Source: Gemmatimonadota bacterium
GTDB lineage: Bacteria; Gemmatimonadota; Gemmatimonadetes; Gemmatimonadales; GWC2-71-9
Reading direction: 5' to 3'
DNA length: 64,000 bases
NCBI GenBank assembly: GCA_016713435.1
Contig: JADJPD010000001.1
Span: 310,001-374,000 of the forward strand
This document shows positions 24,358 to 33,426 of this stretch, one piece after another (the stretch's first letter is position 1; each line of letters begins with the position of its first letter). Below the pieces are notes generated by a model. The model worked only from the letters and a program-made list of their open reading frames with translations. It made no database searches and was not told the origin of the DNA. The position numbers were made by a program, and so were the translations under genes.

Positions 24358-26004
24358 CTACATCAGCCGGTACTTGGGCCCGCTGCCGCCCTCACGGGGC
24401 GTCCAGCGGGGGCCCAGGACGTCGGTGGCCTTGCAGTCCACGCAGTTGGGCGCGTTGATGCGGAGGCCGTCGGCGGTGCGCTCATACACGCCGGCGGGGC
24501 AGAGATGCGCGTAGAAGTCCGCCACCTCCGCGGGGATGTCCTGCCCGGCGATGAGGTGGCTCGGCACCGTGTCGCGCGTCGCGTTGCCGGACTTGAAGAC
24601 GGCGTCGAGCTTCGAGAAGGTGAGGACGTTGTCGGGTGCGGGATCGGCGGCGGGCGGGCCCGCCTCGCGGCCCACGTCGGCGTCGGCGGGCATGGCGATC
24701 TTCCCGCCGGGGAAGGCGCCGCCCGTCAGCGTCATCAGCCCGGCCTTGAGGCCGCCCAGGTAGAACCCGTCCTTGAAGGCCAGGCGCATGTTGCGCGTCT
24801 TCTTGAGGTCGGCCACGATGTAGCTGTCGTTGACCATCGCGTCGTAGGCGGCGAGCGCGGCGGCCGAGGTGTCGCCGGCCTTGAGGGCCTGGAAGGCGGC
24901 GCGCGCGGCGTACATCCCCGACTGCATGGCGTAATGGACCCCCTTGAGCGAGGGGACGTCCACGAAGCCCACGGTGTCACCGGCCATGAGGAGCCCGGCG
25001 CCCGAGCGGCGCGCGGGGAGCGCGTAGTATCCGCCCTCGGGGATGGTCTTGGCACCCCACTCGAGCAGCTCACCCCCCTCGAGGCACGGGCGGATGAGCG
25101 GGTGGCGCTTGAGGCGCTGCAGCAGCTGGTGCACGTCGAGCGTGGCGTCGTGGTAATCCAGCCCCACGACGATGCCGAGCGACACCATGTCCGGCCCGAG
25201 CGGGTACAGCCAGGTCCCGCCGAAGGCGTCCCGCGGGAGCGGCCAGCCCAGGGTGTGGATGATGCGGTCGAGCGGCTGCCGCACCTTCCACACTTCCTTG
25301 ACGCCGAGCGCAAAGATCTGCGGATTCTCGGAGCCCACGCCCTGCCACTCGCGCCAGGCCTGGCCCAGCGTGCCGCGGGTGCCCTCGGTGAGGACGGTGA
25401 TCTTGGCGGTGACGTCGGTGGGCTCCTGGTACCCGTCGCCCGGCTGGCCGTCACGGCCCAGGCCGGTCGGCGTGGTGCGGACGCCCTTCACCGCGTCGCC
25501 CTCGACGAAGAGGGCGTCGGCGGGGAAGCCGGGGAAGAGGTTGACGCCGAGCGCCTCCGCCTGCTCGCCGAGCCAGCGTACCATCTCGCAGATGGAGGCG
25601 GTGTAGAAGCCGGCGTTGTGCATGGTGGGCGGCGTCGGGATCTTGGTGCTGCCGCCCTCGCGCAGGAAGTAGACGGCCTCGCCGCTCACCGGCTGGCGGA
25701 AGGGGAAGTCGCTGTCCTTGAGGTCGGGGAACAGCTCCCGGAAGGCGCGCGGGTTGACCACGGCACCGGAGAGGTTGTGCTCGCCCAGGCTGCCGGCCTT
25801 CTCGAGGACGCCGATCTGGAGGTCGCCGAGGGTGCCGTCGGCCTTGGCCAGGCGGGCCAGCTCGATGGCCCCCGCGAGCCCGGCGGGGCCGGCGCCCACA
25901 AAGAGGACGTCCATCTCGAGGGCTTCGGCGCCGGGGGTGTCGCGGAGGAGCAGGCGATCGAGCGGCAGGCCGGCCTGGTGGCGCCGGGGGAGGATCCGAG
26001 TCAC
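24358..26004 (-). CDS. Electron transfer flavoprotein-ubiquinone oxidoreductase
   Basis: A 548-residue inner-membrane-associated flavoprotein that passes electrons from ETF to quinone. GTG 26004 gives the family length. The FAD motif is VLFVGAGPAGLAGAIELAR. The interior segments LYPLGPDMVSLGIVVGLDY, GLLMAGDTVGFVDVPSLKGVHYAM and the C-terminal iron-sulfur region are typical. In that region the first ligand is in CPAGVYE, but the usual NCxxCKTC reads NCVDCKATD, so the fourth Cys is Thr. etfB and etfA lie 2-4 kb away, completing the path from acyl-CoA dehydrogenases to quinone. Confidence 0.93.
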   Translation of the reverse strand: MTRILPRRHQAGLPLDRLLLRDTPGAEALEMDVLFVGAGPAGLAGAIELARLAKADGTLGDLQIGVLEKAGSLGEHNLSGAVVNPRAFRELFPDLKDSDFPFRQPVSGEAVYFLREGGSTKIPTPPTMHNAGFYTASICEMVRWLGEQAEALGVNLFPGFPADALFVEGDAVKGVRTTPTGLGRDGQPGDGYQEPTDVTAKITVLTEGTRGTLGQAWREWQGVGSENPQIFALGVKEVWKVRQPLDRIIHTLGWPLPRDAFGGTWLYPLGPDMVSLGIVVGLDYHDATLDVHQLLQRLKRHPLIRPCLEGGELLEWGAKTIPEGGYYALPARRSGAGLLMAGDTVGFVDVPSLKGVHYAMQSGMYAARAAFQALKAGDTSAAALAAYDAMVNDSYIVADLKKTRNMRLAFKDGFYLGGLKAGLMTLTGGAFPGGKIAMPADADVGREAGPPAADPAPDNVLTFSKLDAVFKSGNATRDTVPSHLIAGQDIPAEVADFYAHLCPAGVYERTADGLRINAPNCVDCKATDVLGPRWTPREGGSGPKYRLM

Positions 26005-26124
26005 GGGGGGACGGCTCCAGACGTTGTGCTGAGGGTGGGGGCAATAGGGGGGGGAGAACCGAGGGGGCGGGAGCCCGGCCCGGCCCCCCAGCCCCCTCGG
26101 GTGGAACCGGAGGTGGGAGGACGC

Positions 26125-26615
26125 ATGGATTTGCGGAAGGCGGCCCGGGACCCGTGGGTCTGGGGGCAGGTGGGACTGATCGGGCTGGTGCTCTTCGGGA
26201 TACCCCGGCTGGCGGCGTCCGGGCTCCTGGGGGGCCGGGTGGGCGCCCCTGGCCCGCCCTGGCGGCCGGCGTCGCCGTGCTCGGCGCGCTGGTGACCCTC
26301 TGGGGCTTTGGCTCCCTTGGGCCCAACCTGACGCCCGGCACGGAGCCGCTGGCGGCCGGCCAGATGGTGGAACGGGGCGCATACGCCTGGGTGCGCCACC
26401 CCATCTACGTGGGGCTCTCCCTGTTCCTGGCCGGGTGGTCGGGATGGACCGGGAACCCGGCCACCCTGGTCCTCACGGCGGTCCTCAGCTTCGGCTACTT
26501 CGACCGCAAGGCGGCGGCGGAGGAGCGATGGATGACCACCCGCTTCCCGGGTTACGCCGCCTACCAGCACCGGGTAGGAAAGCTGTGGCCGCGCCTCCGC
26601 GCTCGGGCAGGCTGA
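26125..26615 (+). pseudogene. Isoprenylcysteine carboxyl methyltransferase-like membrane protein, one frameshift
   Basis: ATG 26125, after a GGGAGGA ribosome-binding site, opens a frame with MDLRKAARDPWVWGQ and a first membrane helix, which runs into a stop at 26293. From about 26240 the neighbouring frame continues with further membrane helices, SLGPNLTPG, RHPIYVGLSLFLAG and AEERWMTTRFPGYAAY, the SAM-binding end of the ICMT/PEMT fold. The two parts together form a normal ~163-residue protein. One base is missing or extra between about 26233 and 26260, a G/C-run region. The family methylates small molecules or prenyl-Cys; the substrate here is unknown. Confidence 0.75.
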
Positions 26616-26694
26616 TCCTGAGTATCTTCCCCGCACCCTGACACGCCCCCGGCGCCGCCGGCCGAGTGCCGGGCGTCCCCGTCCATCCGTTGCC

Positions 26695-27975
26695 ATGCAC
26701 GCTCCCGAGATTCCCGGCTTCCGCCCCGTCCCGTTCACCGGCGTCATCTACGTCATGGCGGAGGCCCAGCGGCTGGGCTACCGCTACGGCCATCCCGACT
26801 GGTGCAACCTGGGCCAGGGGATGCCCGAGACGGGGCCGCTGCCGGGGGCGCCGGCGCGGGTGGAGCAGGTGAGCATCGCGCTCGACGACCAGGAGTACGC
26901 CCCCGTCCCCGGCATCACCGAGCTCCGCAAGGCCGTGGCCGAGCTGTACAACCAGCTGTACCGGCAGGGGAAGGCGTCGCAGTACACCGAGCGGAACGTC
27001 TGCATCTGCGGCGGCGGGCGCGCCTCGCTCACCCGTGCCGTGGCGGCGCTCGGCGAGATCAACCTCGGGCATTTCCTGCCTGACTACACGGCGTACGAGG
27101 AGCTGCTGGACATCTTCAAGCTCTTCAGCGCCATCCCCATCCTGCTCGACAGCGGCCGGGGCTATGAGTTCACGGTGGAGGAGCTCCGGCGCGAGATCAC
27201 CGGCCGCGGCCTCTCCGCCCTGCTGCTCTCCAACCCGAACAACCCGACCGGCCGCGTGCTCCGCGCCGGCGAGCTCGAGGCCTGGGTGGCCACCGCGCGC
27301 GAGCTCCAGTGCACGCTGCTCCTCGACGAGTTCTACTCCCACTACATCTGGGCCGATGGCGCCGGCACCGACGACGGCATGGTCTCCGCCGCGCGCTACG
27401 TGGACGACGTGGACAAGGACCCGGTGGTCCTCTTCGACGGCCTGACGAAGAACTGGCGCTACCCGGGGTGGCGCTGCACCTGGATCGTGGGGCCGCGCGC
27501 GGTCATCGACGCGGTGTCGAGCACCGGCAGCTTCCTCGACGGCGGCGGCAGCAAGCCGCTGCAGCGCTCGGCCATCCCGTTGCTCTCGCCCGAGGTGGCC
27601 CGCGCGGAGACGGCCGCCATCCGGGCCGCGTTCCTGCGGAAGAAGCAGATCATGCAGGAGGGGCTCGCGCGCGCGGGGATCCGGCTGGACCTCGACCCGC
27701 AGGGGACGTTCTACTGCTGGGCCAACCTGGCCCAGCTGCCGCCGTCGCTGAGTGACGGGCGGAGCTTCTTCAAGGCGGCACTCAAGGAGAAGGTGATCTG
27801 CGTGCCGGGCGAGTTCTTCGACATCAACCCGGGCAAGCGGCGCAGCGGGCGGCCGTCGCGGTTCCGGCAGTACGTGCGCCTCTCGTTCGGGCCGGACGAG
27901 GCGTCGGTGCGGGAGGGCGTGGCGCGGATCGAGCGGATGGTGGCGGCGCACGCCGGGGCCGCCACGGCACCGTAG
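26695..27975 (+). CDS. PLP-dependent class I/II aminotransferase
   Basis: A 426-residue fold-type I enzyme. Seen are NLGQGMPETG, a YAPVPGITELRKAVAELYN segment (substrate/PLP domain), LSNPNNPTGRVL (the NPxNPTG signature), LLLDEFYSHY with the PLP-N1-binding Asp, and the Schiff-base Lys in LTKNWRYPGWR, followed by the carboxylate-binding Arg near RQYVRLSFGPDE. The specific amino donor cannot be deduced. It stands alone, convergent with etfA, with a terminator hairpin between them. Confidence 0.88.
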   Translation: MHAPEIPGFRPVPFTGVIYVMAEAQRLGYRYGHPDWCNLGQGMPETGPLPGAPARVEQVSIALDDQEYAPVPGITELRKAVAELYNQLYRQGKASQYTERNVCICGGGRASLTRAVAALGEINLGHFLPDYTAYEELLDIFKLFSAIPILLDSGRGYEFTVEELRREITGRGLSALLLSNPNNPTGRVLRAGELEAWVATARELQCTLLLDEFYSHYIWADGAGTDDGMVSAARYVDDVDKDPVVLFDGLTKNWRYPGWRCTWIVGPRAVIDAVSSTGSFLDGGGSKPLQRSAIPLLSPEVARAETAAIRAAFLRKKQIMQEGLARAGIRLDLDPQGTFYCWANLAQLPPSLSDGRSFFKAALKEKVICVPGEFFDINPGKRRSGRPSRFRQYVRLSFGPDEASVREGVARIERMVAAHAGAATAP

Positions 27976-28004
27976 CGACGCCCCGCCGCATACCAGGATG
28001 GGAA

Positions 28005-28030
28005 GAGGGGCCGGCATTCGCCGGCCCCTC
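28005..28030. terminator. Bidirectional terminator hairpin
   Basis: Bases 28005-28014 pair perfectly with 28021-28030 (10 bp, 6-base loop) between the convergent aminotransferase and etfA genes. The plus-strand side is followed by CGCGTTT. Confidence 0.65.
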
Positions 28031-28069
28031 CGCGTTTCCCTGCCCGTTCCCGGCGACCGCCCCCGGGGG

Positions 28070-29038
28070 TCAGTCCCCGCGCGCCGTCTTCACCTCGGCC
28101 GTGAGCCGCGGCAGGATCTCGAACAGGTCCCCGACGACGCCGTAGTCGGCCACCTTGAAGATCGGCGCGTCCTTGTCGCGGTTGATGGCCACGATGGTGC
28201 GCGCGGTGCGCATGCCGGCCAGGTGCTGGATGGCGCCGCTGATGCCCACGGCCACGTAGAGGTTGGGGCTCACCGTCTTGCCGGTCTGCCCCACCTGCGC
28301 GCCGTGCTCGCGCCAGCCGGCGTCCACCACCGCGCGGCTCGCCCCGACTGCGGCGTTGCCGAAGGCGGCGGCGAGGTCTTCCAGCAGCTTGAACTGCTCC
28401 GGCTCGCGGAGCCCGCGGCCGCCGGAGACCACCACCGGCGCCTCGGCCACGTCGAGCGCGGCGCTCGCGGCGGCCTTGATGCCGGTGACCGTCACGCGCG
28501 CCGTAAAGGCCGGGGCCGCCACCGGCTCCATCACGCCCGCCTTGGCGCTGGCGGTGGCCGGGACGGTGTTGGGCCGGATGGAGACGATGGCCGGCGCTGC
28601 CTCGAGCCGCACTTTCTGCAGCGCCTTGCCGCCGTACACCGGTCGCGTGGCGACGATCTTGCCGCCATCCACCGCGAGCTCGGTGGCATCGGTGGCCAGG
28701 CCCGCGCCGAGCTTGGCCGCGACCCGTGGCGCGAGGTCGCGCCCCGTGGCGGTGGCGGCGAAGACGATGGCCGCGGCGCCCTTCCCCTGCTCCGCCACCG
28801 TCGCGGCGAAGCCGTCGGGACTGTAGCGCGCAAAGTCGGCATGGGTCACCGCCAGCACCTTGTCGGCGCCGTGCGCGCCGAGCTGCTCGGCGCCGCTCAC
28901 CGCCCCGCTCGCGAGCACCAGCGCGTGGACCTCCGCGCCGAGCGCGTCGGCCAGGGTGCGGGCGGCGGAGACCACCTCGAGCGACACCTTCCGGAGCGCG
29001 CCGTCGCGCTGTTCCGTGACTGCCAGGATCGTGGGCAT
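28070..29038 (-). CDS. etfA: Electron transfer flavoprotein alpha subunit
   Basis: A 322-residue FAD-binding subunit of ETF. The C-terminal FAD domain shows VSGGRGLREPEQF, the GQTGKTVSPNLYVAVGISGA signature, and then the AIN-x-D and APIFKVADYG segments. The N-terminal domain starts MPTILAVTEQRDGALRK. The gene start overlaps the etfB stop (TGATG), so they are co-translated as usual for a heterodimer. Confidence 0.95.
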   Translation of the reverse strand: MPTILAVTEQRDGALRKVSLEVVSAARTLADALGAEVHALVLASGAVSGAEQLGAHGADKVLAVTHADFARYSPDGFAATVAEQGKGAAAIVFAATATGRDLAPRVAAKLGAGLATDATELAVDGGKIVATRPVYGGKALQKVRLEAAPAIVSIRPNTVPATASAKAGVMEPVAAPAFTARVTVTGIKAAASAALDVAEAPVVVSGGRGLREPEQFKLLEDLAAAFGNAAVGASRAVVDAGWREHGAQVGQTGKTVSPNLYVAVGISGAIQHLAGMRTARTIVAINRDKDAPIFKVADYGVVGDLFEILPRLTAEVKTARGD

Positions 29039-29787
29039 CAGAGCACCTTCGCTTCGTCACGGAGGAGGCGGACCAGCTCGGGCACCGCGTCGGCGCCCTC
29101 GCCCACGATGCGGCCGGCCTTCCGCTCCGGCGGGAGCGTGAGGCCCACCACGCTGACCCGGCCCGCGGTGACCGCCGCCGGCTTCACGTCGAGCGGCTTC
29201 TTCTTGGCCGCCATGATGCCCTTGAGCGACGGGAGCCGCGGGCTGTTGAGGCCCTTGTCGCAGGTGAGCACGGCGGGGAGCGGGCACGTCACCTGCTCCA
29301 GGCCGCCCTCCACCTCACGCTCGGCGCTGGCGGTGCCGCCGGCGATGGTGAGCGCCGAGATGGCGGTGATGCACGGCAGGCCCAGGATCTCCGCCACCAT
29401 GGGGCCCACGGCGTGGTTGTAGTCGTCCACGGCGAGCTTGCCGAAGAGGATGAGGTCGTACCCGCCGCCCGCCAGCTCGGCGGCGAGGGCGCGCGCCACC
29501 TCGAGCGGGTCGGCGCTGCCGGTGCCCTGGAGGTGCACCGCGCGGTCCATGCCCATGGCCAGCGCCGTGCGGAGCGTCTCCTGCACCGCATCGCCACCGA
29601 GCGAGTACACGACGGTCTCGCCCGCGCCGGCGGCCTCCTTGAGCTTCAGCGCCTCTTCCAGCGCGAACTCGTCGTACGGATTGGGGACGAACTTGAGCCC
29701 CGCCTCATCGATCCCGGCCCCGCCCGCCGCAATGGCGATCTTGGCCGTGGTGTCGGGGACCCGCTTGAGACAGACTGCGATCTTCAC
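29038..29787 (-). CDS. etfB: Electron transfer flavoprotein beta subunit
   Basis: A 249-residue AMP-binding subunit of ETF. Typical segments are MKIAVCLKRVPDT, FVPNPYDEFALEEALKLKE, DLILFGKLAVDDYNHAVGPM, the AMP-loop region and SLKGIMAAKKKPL. It is the first gene of etfBA. The preceding minus-strand feature is the truncated TonB-receptor remnant, with about 90 bases between and no clear terminator, so some readthrough from the receptor operon is possible. Confidence 0.95.
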   Translation of the reverse strand: MKIAVCLKRVPDTTAKIAIAAGGAGIDEAGLKFVPNPYDEFALEEALKLKEAAGAGETVVYSLGGDAVQETLRTALAMGMDRAVHLQGTGSADPLEVARALAAELAGGGYDLILFGKLAVDDYNHAVGPMVAEILGLPCITAISALTIAGGTASAEREVEGGLEQVTCPLPAVLTCDKGLNSPRLPSLKGIMAAKKKPLDVKPAAVTAGRVSVVGLTLPPERKAGRIVGEGADAVPELVRLLRDEAKVL

Positions 29788-29878
29788 GCTCGACCTCGCT
29801 GGTGGTAGCCCGTCGTGCCGGGCGGTAAGCTAGCCGGGCGCGGCGGACGGGGGTAGCGAGGTCGGGCAAGAGGGGGGC

Positions 29879-30217
29879 CTAGTCCGCCACTGGGGTGGGC
29901 ATGGCGTAGGTGATGGTGAGCCAGAGGGCCCGGGGTGCCCCGGGGGCCACGAAGCTGGTGTAGCTCCACTCAGTGGACTTGTAGTTGAATCCGCCGGGCC
30001 CGATGGCTCCCAGCACCGAGGGGGCAAAGGGTGAGACGCCGAGGCGCCCGGCGCTGAAGTAGCGCGCGTTGAACAGGTTGTTCACCTGCGCGGACACCAC
30101 GGCATCGGGCCCGAGGCGGACCGAGGTGCGCAGGGTGAAGACGGCGAACCCGGGGACGGTCCCCGCCTGGCGGAACCTGGGCAGCAGGATGCTGTCGTTG
30201 CCGCCGGTGGAGATCGT
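29879..30217 (-). pseudogene. C-terminal remnant of a TonB-dependent receptor (unit 6)
   Basis: Only the last ~110 residues of a receptor of the tandem family remain, from STGGNDSILLPRFRQAG to TYAMPTPVAD at the stop 29879-29881. The final strands and the NYKSTEWSYTSFVAPGAPR motif match the intact receptor at 35332-38262. Bases 29997-30209 are identical to that gene, while 29879-29996 have clearly diverged, so this is an older paralogue with a converted tract. Upstream it runs directly into a 21-bp tandem repeat instead of the rest of a receptor. No start codon or signal peptide is present, so no functional product is expected. Confidence 0.8.
29997..30209 (-). repeat. 213-bp exact duplicate, copy 1
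   Basis: Every base matches 35447-35659 at a constant offset of 5450. Mismatches begin on both sides: six in the 57 bases to the left, and divergence into unrelated sequence after 30217 to the right. It covers the penultimate strands of the receptor C-terminus. Confidence 0.93.
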
Positions 30218-30233
30218 TCCCGCCGTCGGGAAC

Positions 30234-30443
30234 GACTGCAACTCCGCCGGCAATCAGTACAAGTCCTGCGGCAAGGACTGCAACTCTCCCGGACGAGCCT
30301 GCAACTCCGGCGGCAATGCGTGCAAGTTCGTTGGCAGTGACTGCAACCCCGGCGGCAACGACCGCAACTCCGCCGGCAACGACTGCAACTCCGGCGGCCG
30401 CAACTGCAAGTCCGCTGGCCGTTCCGACAGCCCGGGCGTCCAA
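30234..30443. repeat. 21-bp tandem repeat, about ten degenerate copies
   Basis: Units with consensus GACTGCAACTCCGSCGGCAA plus one more base run in register at 30234, 30255, 30276, 30297, 30318, 30339, 30360, 30381, 30402 and, weakly, 30423. The period of 21 keeps frame. The minus strand reads as LQSLPxE heptads interrupted by one TGA (30254-30256) in frame with the receptor remnant; the plus strand reads as DCNSxGN heptads. A small palindrome (GTTCCCG/CGGGAAC, 30216-30233) sits at the junction with the remnant. Confidence 0.85.
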
Positions 30444-30506
30444 GGCGCCCGGTCGTGCGACACGGGGGTCAGGCCTGCCGGGTGGGGTTCGGGTTGGGCG
30501 TGCCGT

Positions 30507-33426
30507 TCAGTCGCCGGGGCCGCCGTTCGGCATGGCGTAGGTGATCGAGAGCCAGAGCGCGCGGGGTGCGCCGGGGCCGACGAACGCCGTGTTGCGCCAC
30601 TCGCTGGCGTTGCTGTTGAAGCCGCTCGGCGCCACCGTGGCCCCGGAGGGCGACGGGGTGAAGGGCGTCACTCCGAGGCGCCCGGCCGTGGCGTAGCGGG
30701 TGTCCAAGACGTTGGTCACCCGAGCCGACACGACGGCGTCGACGCCGATCCGAATTGCGCTCGAGAAGTTGAAGACCGCGAAGGCGGGGAGCACCCCCCG
30801 CTCGCGGAAGGCGGGCAGCAGGGTCCGCACGCCACCGCCGCCGATGTATCCATCCGCATCGTACGTCCACATCGAAGTGGTGAAGACGCTGTCGGCGGGT
30901 GCGTGGCGGTTGTTCTCGTTGCCCCGCATGTAGGCGCGCGACCGGGCCACCATTCCCAGCCCGAGCGTCACGCCCCGAGCCGGCTGGACCTCGAGTCCCA
31001 CATTCAGGTTGTGGAGCGGCACCCCGGGGATGGGCCCCAGGGTCCACCCGGATCGCGTTGTAGGTCCCGGCGCCGCCGTTACGCGCGGCGTTGGGCGACG
31101 GCAGTGCGGACCCCGGCTGGCTGTTCTGGTCGAAGTCGGCACTCGAGTTGCGGGGGCTGACCTCCCAGTGGGTGGACTGGTAGGTGGCGTCGGTGAGGCC
31201 GTAGCCGAGGCGGATGCCCACGCCGGCCAGGCGGCCGCGCACCCCGAGCTCCAGGCCCTGCCGGCGCGTACTCCCGATCGACTGGAAGTAGTTCCGGAAG
31301 GGACTCACCGCGACCAGGCCGATGTCGTGCTGCAGCGTGGTGCGGTACGCTGCCACGTTCCATTCCCACCCGCCCGCGAGCAGTCCCCGCAGGCCAGCCT
31401 CCGCGGCCCGGGAGCGGATCTGCGGGAGGTAGGGATCGCCCGAGAGCTGGGTGGGCAGGGTGCACGCCGGGCCCGCGAGGCTTCGGGCCACGTACAGGGG
31501 CGGCGCCGGGGTGCTGTCATCCACGAACTCGCCCTCGTTGACGTTCACCGGCGTCGGGTCGAAGGCACAGCCGAGCTCCACGACCGAGGGAGCCCGCGCG
31601 CCCATCCCCCAGCTGGCATATACGCCGAGAGAGGGCCGGGCCTGCCAGGTCACACCAAAGGAGGGGTTGAGGGAACGATAGGTGAACGCGTCGGACGTCA
31701 CCGTGCGAGGCAGCTCGCCCAGCGCCTGCCGATAGGGACTGGGCGCGGGACAGCTGGCAAGGTCGGGCGTGGGGCAGAGGATCCGCAGCGGGTCGGTGTT
31801 CCGGGTGCGGTACTGGTGCAGGTAGCGGAGATTGGCGACGACCAGGCGATTGTCCATCCGCGTGGTGTTGAGGCGCGCGGCGGCGGTCAGGTGCAGATTG
31901 CCGCGCGGCGACCAGGTGTCGCTGGCATAGAGGCTCCAGGTGGTGCCGCGCCCCGTGAAGGTGTTGAGGGGGACGTCGAGCTGTGCCGCGCGATATCCGA
32001 CGGCCAGGACCCCCGGGTTCTCGATGACCTGCCGGGTTGGGTCGACGGTGGCAAGGCGCTGGCGGAGGTCGTAGGTCCCGCCGCTCCGGTCGAGTGCCAC
32101 CCCGAGCAGACCGGCGTGTCCCCGGGGGGTCCAGGTCAGCTGCACGCCCCCGCCCCAGGTGAGCTGCCCGATCTCCGAGCGATCCAGCAGGCCGGTCGGC
32201 TGGCGGCTGAGGGTGCAGACCGCGTCGCAGTCGTCGTCGTCCAGGTTCTCGAGCGGGTTGCATGGTGCATTCAGGGTGATGGGGACGAAGAAGGTGTCGC
32301 CCTGGACCGGATTGATGAAGATCCGGCGGTCGACGATTCCGTCCTGGTCGGCGTCGAGGTAGCGGCAGGTCTGGTCGGTGATGGGACCGGCGATCGGATT
32401 GGCGCCGTCCCCCTGGCGGGGGTCGATGTGCTGATAGTCCTCGTAGACCAGCCCGGTGGTCGAGGCCCGGCGGCTGGAGCGCCGATAGAGCTGCGTGGTG
32501 AGGTTGAGGGGCCCCCCTGGCGACCACAGGGTGCTGAGGGTGAACGCGGCGAGCCGGTGCCGGGTCTCGTCCGGGGCGCTGAACACCGTGGTGGGCTGGC
32601 GACGCCACAGCTCCGCCGGGACCACGCCGTTCCCCACCAGGTCGTTGCGGGCAAGCAGCGCGGTCCCGGTGACCATCACGTTGCCCACGGCGCGGTCCAC
32701 CCGGAAGAAACCCTGCGCCATCGTGGAGGGGGAGTTGTCGCGCCACCCCGCTTCGTCGAAGAGCGTCCCCGCCCCGAACAGGCCCCACGCGCCGCGCATG
32801 GCCCCCGCCGCGAGCCGAAGCTGGCGCCGGCCGAAGCCCCCGCCGGAGCCCTCGGCCTCTACCCCCTGATCCGTGAAACCCGAGCGGGTCCGGAGGGACA
32901 GCGCGCCGCCGAGGGTATTGAGGCCGAACAACGGGTTGGCGCCCGGCACCAGGTCGACCCGTGCCACCGCGTTGAGCGGCAGGAGATCCCAGTTCACGAC
33001 GTCGCCGAAGGACTCGTTGACCCGCACGCCATCGAGGAACACCGACAGCCCCTGCGGACTGCCGATCTGCGGGCTGGCGCTGAAGCCGCGGTACAGGACA
33101 TCCGACTGCAGCGGGTTGCCGCGGAAGTCGTTGGTATGGACCGACTGGAGGTCGGCGGACAGGAAGTCGTTCAGTCCGACCGCGCCGCTCCGGCGCAGGT
33201 CCAGCTGCGTGGCGCTCTGGATGTTCGCCGGGATCTGGTCCTCACGGAGGTGCAGCCCAGGCAGCGGACCCAGCTGCGAGAGGCGGCGGACCCGGACGAC
33301 GAGCGGCTCGAGGATCACCGGCTCGCGGGGGACCGAGTCCCGCGCCTGGCCGTGGAGCGCAAGCGGGCCCATGGCCAGCAGGGCGAGGAGCGCGGCCGGG
33401 CCGCGCGTGCACACGCGAGTGATCAT
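30507..33426 (-). pseudogene. Large TonB-dependent receptor, unit 5, one frameshift
   Basis: An outer-membrane active-transport receptor of about 973 residues. ATG 33426 gives a signal peptide ending in LHGQA. The plug domain carries the family's FSASPQIGSPQGLSVFLDGV and NPLFGLNTLGGALSLRTRSG motifs. The loop Cys/calcium-like motif CRYLDADQDGIVD is at about residue 354, and ELGCAFDPTPV and TCxLPxxLSGDPYLPQ equivalents follow. Near 31031 (about residue 797) the frame changes within the GGGGCCCATCCCCGGGG stretch. The expected PGVPLHNLN and final barrel strands continue in another frame to TGA 30507. The start overlaps the upstream lipoprotein stop (ATGA). Substrate unknown. Confidence 0.85.

Noticed and set aside
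22681..26295. A 1204-codon open frame on the plus strand
   Set aside because: It is antisense to the diguanylate cyclase and ETF-QO, rich in Gly/Arg/His/Val with no domain, and is a GC-skewed shadow; only its last 57 codons are real, as the start of the ICMT-like gene.
30234..30443. CRISPR array
   Set aside because: Units are 21 bp and contiguous with no unique spacers, degenerate between copies and in frame; no cas genes are nearby.
30254..30463. A small LQSLP-heptad protein on the minus strand
   Set aside because: It is wholly inside the tandem repeat, starts from a GTG without a ribosome-binding site, and ends at a stop that merely interrupts the frame of the receptor remnant.
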